DNA from: an uncultured Eubacterium sp.
Lineage (GTDB): Bacteria > Bacillota > Clostridia > Lachnospirales > Lachnospiraceae
Direction: 5' to 3'
DNA: 58,469 nucleotides
Assembly (NCBI GenBank): GCA_910589665.1
Contig: CAJUTR010000017.1
Location: 1 to 58,469 of the forward strand
How positions within the stretch are numbered: the first letter of the stretch is position 1; each line of letters begins with the position of its first letter. The notes beneath the pieces are model-generated. The model had not been told where the DNA came from. It saw only the letters and a program-made list of their open reading frames with translations, and did no database searches. Shown piece after piece: positions 54,795 to 58,469 of the stretch. The position numbers and the translations under genes are program-made.

Positions 54795-56318
54795 CTAATC
54801 ATCAAAACAAATAGAAAATGCCGGCATGGTGAAATCACCATCCGTACACCTTACCACACAGGTCTCCTCCCTATTCCCCGCTAGATGATACGTCCTCCCG
54901 TCTTCGGTTTTCGCCGTCTCATCCTCGCGCTCGAGCGCTTTTGACAGCCAGACCAGGAACACATCACGAATCTGAGGCTCGATTACTGGCAAGCTGGCAA
55001 AATCCAGCGTTCCGTCCTTGATATAGCCATCCAGCATCTCCCGCTCCCGTTCGATCTGCTCCATCATTTCGCGCCGGATCCGCTCCTGCTCCTCCGACCG
55101 GTCGATGATCCCCGAACGGCTCGCCTTCTCGCGGTAATTCCTGACTCGCGGTTTCAATTTCACGTAATGCGGCGGTTCATCAAAAACACCGCTGTTGATA
55201 CTGTCGGTCTCCCGCGGCATATCGCCTTTCATGTGCAGCGCGGTCTCGATCCCGAACACACACGACGCCAGCCGGTGCGCTGCATGGATATCCTGGCATT
55301 TGCCAAACATCTGCGCCACCTTATCATATTCCTCCCGCCGGTTCGCTCCCATATTGCTCCGCTCACTGAGCCTCGTCGCGTATCTCGTGATCTTACGGAT
55401 GATCTCATTTGTCGCGTCAAAAACGCGGACCGCCTCCGATTCGCGGCCTGCTGTTTCCAAAAACGCCCGATCTGGCGTGTCTGAATTTTTCGTTTTAGCC
55501 CGGCCCACAAACCATTCCTCGATGCTCGTCCACTTCCCGATGGTCCGCTCGCGGATCAGTTCCGGATCTGCCTGCACCTCAATTCGAGGAATATTCATTT
55601 CATATGCCACGATTTTTTCCACGATTGCCTCAATCTGCTCTTTTGTCACATGGTTCATATAACTTTCGATGACCGTTACATTAACCTGTAATGCTTTGAC
55701 AAACGTGCGGAGGTATTCGATCAGATGGTCCTTGAACACCAGAAATTCCCTCGTGCGCATCAGTTCTTCCGCCCTTGCGCTGTTCAGGGCGCGCATATAA
55801 TCCTGATAATTCTGGTTCAGCCGCACGAAATCGTTCTCGAGATTCTGCCACCAGCCGTAGGTTTTATCGACAGAAGCTTCCTGCATTTCCGAAAGTCTCG
55901 ACAATTCCTCCCGGATGCGCTCCAGTAACGTCGGCTCCAGCGAGGCGCCTTCCACAAAGAGGTTCTCGAGATGGATCACCATTCGCTCGATCTCCACCGT
56001 GTACTCCGACAACTGGTACTGGTATCTCCTGTTTTTAAACTCTTCCAGCGTTTTGACGTTTTTCGAATCCTGGATCGTAATGAGGTTTCCCCACCCCTCA
56101 AGCGCCGTCAGATCCTGCTGGCACTGCTCCATCGTATAATCCGCAAAAAACGGATCCTGCCGCAGTTCCTCGTATACATCTTCCTGATACAGCCAGTATT
56201 TCATTCTCTCGTATTTTAAATAGAACAGCCGCAGGATGGGCCGGTATCGTTCCGTATTTTCTACATTGAGATAATTCGCTTCTTTCAGCGGCTTCCTTAG
56301 CTGTTCTGTAATTCGCAT
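54795..56318 (-). CDS. jetA: Wadjet subunit JetA (TIGR02677/DUF2397)
   Basis: 507 residues. DUF2397 pattern: RPILRLFYLKYERMKYWLYQEDVYEEL and DYTMEQCQQDLTALEGWGNL at the N-terminus, a central helical region (LVFKDHLIEYLRTFVKALQ) and a C-terminal winged-helix-like part. JetA is the kleisin (MukF-like) subunit that links the ATPase heads. First gene of the Wadjet operon; the ATG is preceded by AAGGGG. Confidence 0.88.
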   Translation of the reverse strand: MRITEQLRKPLKEANYLNVENTERYRPILRLFYLKYERMKYWLYQEDVYEELRQDPFFADYTMEQCQQDLTALEGWGNLITIQDSKNVKTLEEFKNRRYQYQLSEYTVEIERMVIHLENLFVEGASLEPTLLERIREELSRLSEMQEASVDKTYGWWQNLENDFVRLNQNYQDYMRALNSARAEELMRTREFLVFKDHLIEYLRTFVKALQVNVTVIESYMNHVTKEQIEAIVEKIVAYEMNIPRIEVQADPELIRERTIGKWTSIEEWFVGRAKTKNSDTPDRAFLETAGRESEAVRVFDATNEIIRKITRYATRLSERSNMGANRREEYDKVAQMFGKCQDIHAAHRLASCVFGIETALHMKGDMPRETDSINSGVFDEPPHYVKLKPRVRNYREKASRSGIIDRSEEQERIRREMMEQIEREREMLDGYIKDGTLDFASLPVIEPQIRDVFLVWLSKALEREDETAKTEDGRTYHLAGNREETCVVRCTDGDFTMPAFSICFDD

Positions 56319-56353
56319 CGTGGTTCCCCTTGATTTGTACTAGTTGGTAATTT

Positions 56354-56427
56354 CACACTTTTTATCGCCAGTTATGAAAAGGTTATGTTATTAAAAATAG
56401 TATACCATAACAAAAGTGTGGAGTCCA
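56354..56427 (-). promoter_or_regulatory. Wadjet operon promoter with inverted repeats
   Basis: Reverse-strand TGGACT (56427-56422), 17-base spacer and extended -10 TGGTATACT (TATACT at 56404-56399). Outer arms CACACTTTT (56354-56362) and AAAAGTGTG (56412-56420), and inner GTTATG (56382-56387)/CATAAC (56406-56411), form an inverted-repeat set spanning the promoter and leader; an operator or a leader hairpin are both possible. The remaining part of 56319-56666 shows no gene. Confidence 0.6.
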
Positions 56428-56666
56428 TTATTATTTGTATAAAATGATGTTGGGGTCAAAAGGTATTGAATAATTACGATACAACGATTGAAAGTCAAAC
56501 CCAGGGACCCATCTACTTTCGCCGCACGCCCCCCCCACAAGCCAGACAATTCCAATTTTTCTGTTGTTTGACAGGTATATGATAACCCGCTTTTCTCTTT
56601 CTGTTCAATCAAAAAAGACTACAGGGTGTTGGGAATGAACAATCCTGTTACATTTATTTTTTTACA

Positions 56667-57401
56667 CTACATAAAATATTTACATTGTTCAAAATAAAAC
56701 CGCTGTTCTTTTTCAAATAAACTTACCAATTTATTGATCGATTTTTCTTCCCTGTACTCTTTCAACGAATTTAAGTATTCATTTCTATTTGCATCTTCGA
56801 TTACAACTGGCGCGATCCTATTCTTCAGGCACTCTCTAAAAAGAACCAGCCTGCCAGTCCTGCCATTTCCGTCCTGGAACGGATGAATACTTTCATATCT
56901 TGCATGAAATTCTGCCAGTACAGTAACATTTACTTCTTGTCTAAAATACCATCCTGCGAGATGATCCATCTCTTCCCCCACCTGATCCGGCCTAACCGTC
57001 TGATACATGCCAATCATATTAGGACGTTTTTTATAGTCACCAATAGCATATCCATTCGCGCGATCCTCAAATACACCTGATTTCAATTCATAATGGAATT
57101 GCTTTATGAGTTCCTGTGATAACGGTTCATCCAGCGTATCCAGCATTTTATTGAACATGAGAAAGTGTCCATTCATTTCCTCAACGTCCTTCGCTCTGTA
57201 ATAATCATCTGATTTTGGCAATGTCCCGTTGTCAAATAACGATGCCGTTTGTTCCTCAGTAAGCGTACTCCCCTCAATCTTATTTGAGTTATAGGCAAGT
57301 AAACGCTGTGTATACGCATATACACCAGAACGGTCAAATTTTTCCCTTTCTATTTTGAATCTCTCTAAAAGAAACTCCAAAAACTCTTTACCAGTATTCA
57401 C
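56667..57401 (-). CDS. Fic-domain protein, N-terminal inhibitory motif (class II)
   Basis: 244 residues from GTG 57401, six bases after AAAGGAG. The core motif HPFQDGNGRTGR (residues 173-184) has the catalytic His, the acidic metal ligand and the anion loop of AMP-transferases. An SNKIEG stretch near residues 39-44 fits the inhibitory (S/T)xxxE(G/N) helix at the N-terminal side. Such proteins AMPylate themselves or a target when derepressed. Stands upstream of the Wadjet operon, same direction; whether it is part of the defence island is unproven. Confidence 0.88.
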   Translation of the reverse strand: MNTGKEFLEFLLERFKIEREKFDRSGVYAYTQRLLAYNSNKIEGSTLTEEQTASLFDNGTLPKSDDYYRAKDVEEMNGHFLMFNKMLDTLDEPLSQELIKQFHYELKSGVFEDRANGYAIGDYKKRPNMIGMYQTVRPDQVGEEMDHLAGWYFRQEVNVTVLAEFHARYESIHPFQDGNGRTGRLVLFRECLKNRIAPVVIEDANRNEYLNSLKEYREEKSINKLVSLFEKEQRFYFEQCKYFM

Positions 57402-57448
57402 ACCAGTCTCCTTTTCCCTGCAAATGATCAAACCAAAACATCCTCATT

Positions 57449-57477
57449 ATTGTAACGGTATTCTGTTATAATGTCAA
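57449..57477 (-). promoter_or_regulatory. Promoter of the Fic gene
   Basis: Reverse-strand TTGACA (57477-57472) and TACAAT (57454-57449), spacer 17. The -35 box lies at the edge of a CO dehydrogenase gene remnant. Confidence 0.75.
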
Positions 57478-57479
57478 TG

Positions 57480-57776
57480 AAAGGTTTCGCATCTAACATT
57501 TCATTTCCCCACTCGGGAGAAGAAAAGGCAAATGGCAGCTCAAACATCTTATGCCCCAGTTCCCCTGCAACACCAGTGAATATGCCGCTGGAACGGGTGT
57601 TGTCGATACATTATACATTCTCCCACATGCCATACCGGGGGCAGATCCGGTTCCAAAAACGCCCGCAGGCGCTCGGCCCCCAGAAGCCGCGCGGATTCGC
57701 CGGCCGTGACAACGACCGTTTGAAAGTATTTGGCCACTTCCATAATGAACAGGAACATATCCTGTACATCGGCCGC
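57480..57776 (-). pseudogene. Anaerobic CO dehydrogenase (CooS) internal remnant
   Basis: Reverse-strand pieces in two frames give one protein: EVAKYFQTVVVTAGESARLL, LEPDLPPVWHVGEC, then after a frame change CIDNTRSSGIFTGVAGELGH and ELPFAFSSPEWGNEML. The PPVxHxGxCxDNxR and SPEW blocks belong to nickel CO dehydrogenase catalytic subunits, near a cluster-binding Cys. The frame break is a perfect 7-base tandem duplication, AATGTAT twice, at about 57597-57610. About 100 of some 630 codons survive, bounded by the xre gene and the Fic promoter. Confidence 0.6.
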
Positions 57777-57781
57777 CTATT

Positions 57782-58384
57782 CTATTTTGTCAACACCTTC
57801 TTACAATACCGGTGCGCCCCGCAATTCGGACACTTTAATTTTCGTTTCATGATCGTATGCGGCCCCATGATATACTCCCCCATTTCCGGGACAAAGCGGG
57901 TTTTGCACGACGGACACTCATATGCTCCCGCCTCCCGGTCGAGGATACAGGCGATGGCGATCCCGATCGCAATGACAACAAGACCTGTCACTACTAAAAG
58001 AACCCGGATCCCATTGTCCATCTGGACCGCGCCCGCCACTAGAAAAAGCGGCAGCGAGGCGACGATCACGAGCATCGCCACCATGGCCGATAACACGATC
58101 TTCTTACTTTCCCTTGCTTCCCTTACTAAATTCACCATATTTTCCTCCGCCTTTCTACAATAATCTTCTTCAGAAACCCGCTCTCCGCACAGAAGTTCGT
58201 TTACCGTGATATCTAGTTCACCGCATAACGGCAGCAGTAAGGATACATCGGGGAAACCATTGCCCCGTTCCCATTTTGATACCGTTTTATCACTGATCCC
58301 CAGTTTCTCAGCAAGCTGCTTCTGTGTATACCCTTTCCGCTTTCTCTCCGCGGCAATGAATGCCCCTGTCAGCATCTGGTCCAT
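57782..58384 (-). CDS. XRE-family regulator with membrane helices and zinc ribbon
   Basis: 200 residues. The N-terminal 65 residues are an XRE helix-turn-helix (ERKRKGYTQKQLAEKLGISDKTVSKWERGNGFPDVS). A linker leads to two membrane helices at about 95-150 (KIVLSAMVAMLVIVASLPLFLV, VLLVVTGLVVIAIGIAIACIL). The C-terminal 45 residues have a zinc ribbon CPSCKTRF / CPNCGAHRYC. A membrane-tethered repressor of this build probably senses something at the membrane or by metal; target genes unknown. AAAGGAGGGG precedes ATG 58384. Confidence 0.8.
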   Translation of the reverse strand: MDQMLTGAFIAAERKRKGYTQKQLAEKLGISDKTVSKWERGNGFPDVSLLLPLCGELDITVNELLCGERVSEEDYCRKAEENMVNLVREARESKKIVLSAMVAMLVIVASLPLFLVAGAVQMDNGIRVLLVVTGLVVIAIGIAIACILDREAGAYECPSCKTRFVPEMGEYIMGPHTIMKRKLKCPNCGAHRYCKKVLTK

Positions 58385-58414
58385 CGAACCCCTCCTTTCT
58401 GAAATAGATTATCC

Positions 58415-58433
58415 TAGGCGTTTGCGAAACGCC
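58415..58433. repeat. Hairpin repeat, copy 2
   Basis: TAGGCGTTTGCGAAACGCC with a 7-bp stem GGCGTTT/AAACGCC around GCG; the first 18 bases equal the copy at 43278-43295. It lies in the leader of the XRE gene. Confidence 0.75.
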
Positions 58434-58463
58434 AGAACCCGCATAAATACGGGGTTCTTTTTG
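58434..58463 (+). terminator. Plus-strand terminator-like hairpin at window end
   Basis: AGAACCCG pairs with CGGGGTTCT (one bulge) around a 9-base AT-rich loop and is followed by TTTTTGTT on the plus strand. It may end a transcript that comes from the left, or be part of the XRE leader. Confidence 0.5.
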
Positions 58464-58469
58464 TTACAA

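Noticed and set aside
56391..56612. A 73-codon reverse-strand frame between the Fic gene and jetA
   Set aside because: Its 3' end runs through the Wadjet promoter, it has no ribosome site or known motif, and it contains a run of C residues.
1..58469. tRNA/rRNA genes and CRISPR arrays
   Set aside because: I looked for cloverleaf TTCAATC/GGTTCGA cores, rRNA-like stretches and evenly spaced direct repeats and saw none.

Overview
The window looks like a chromosomal segment of a Gram-positive clostridium, most probably a Lachnospiraceae gut commensal. The reasons are strong AGGAGG-type ribosome binding sites, TTGACA/TATAAT promoters, the Bacillota-style gene run priA-def-fmt-rsmB-rlmN-prpC-prkC-rsgA-rpe, a lysine riboswitch, PASTA-domain Ser/Thr kinase signalling, a YfhO-family membrane protein and secreted BspA-like/Ig-like surface proteins. 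Assignments rest on reading motifs and gene order by eye; no database search was run.

Layout. (1) 1-3081: the end of a mobile element (recombinase tail) abuts an ABC-transporter ATPase gene cut inside its Walker A codons. Behind it lie a lipoprotein gene and a two-component system eroded by several deletions. (2) 3097-9420: a cell-surface glycan island with a GT2 glycosyltransferase, then a forward operon: CDP-glycerol-transferase/MptE-like fusion, KdsB-like cytidylyltransferase, DRE-TIM pyruvate aldolase fusion and KdsC-like phosphatase. Together these suggest a CMP-activated 3-deoxy-2-ulosonic acid made by an aldolase instead of a PEP-dependent synthase. (3) 9428-23521: a reverse-strand run of 12 closely packed housekeeping genes (dapA to rpe) starting behind a lysine riboswitch with its own promoter and terminator. 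(4) 23551-30742: YfhO-like membrane protein, corrinoid adenosyltransferase, tandem-OB SSB-like protein, TypA/BipA and a DUF2156 protein. (5) 30753-39841: a 1,038-residue secreted surface protein containing what reads as a GT80-type sialyltransferase domain, followed by a scrap-heap of phage, IS110 and toxin-antitoxin material and a second secreted LRR/Ig-like protein. (6) 39978-46249: orphan PqqD, OPT transporter, PAS protein, DUF378 protein, two broken NUDIX genes, a DUF1848 protein and a frameshifted methyltransferase. (7) 46357-56427: a complete type II Wadjet defence operon (jetA-jetB-jetC-jetD), translationally coupled to an APH-type kinase and a GNAT gene. (8) 56667-58469: a Fic protein, a remnant of a nickel CO dehydrogenase gene and an XRE-type membrane regulator.

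Two themes stand out. Surface glycan chemistry appears twice: CMP-ulosonate synthesis, and a secreted protein carrying a CMP-sugar-transferase-like fold. The accessory regions also carry an unusual density of broken genes produced by short deletions, one 7-bp tandem duplication, nonsense changes and gene fusions, while the housekeeping block is intact.
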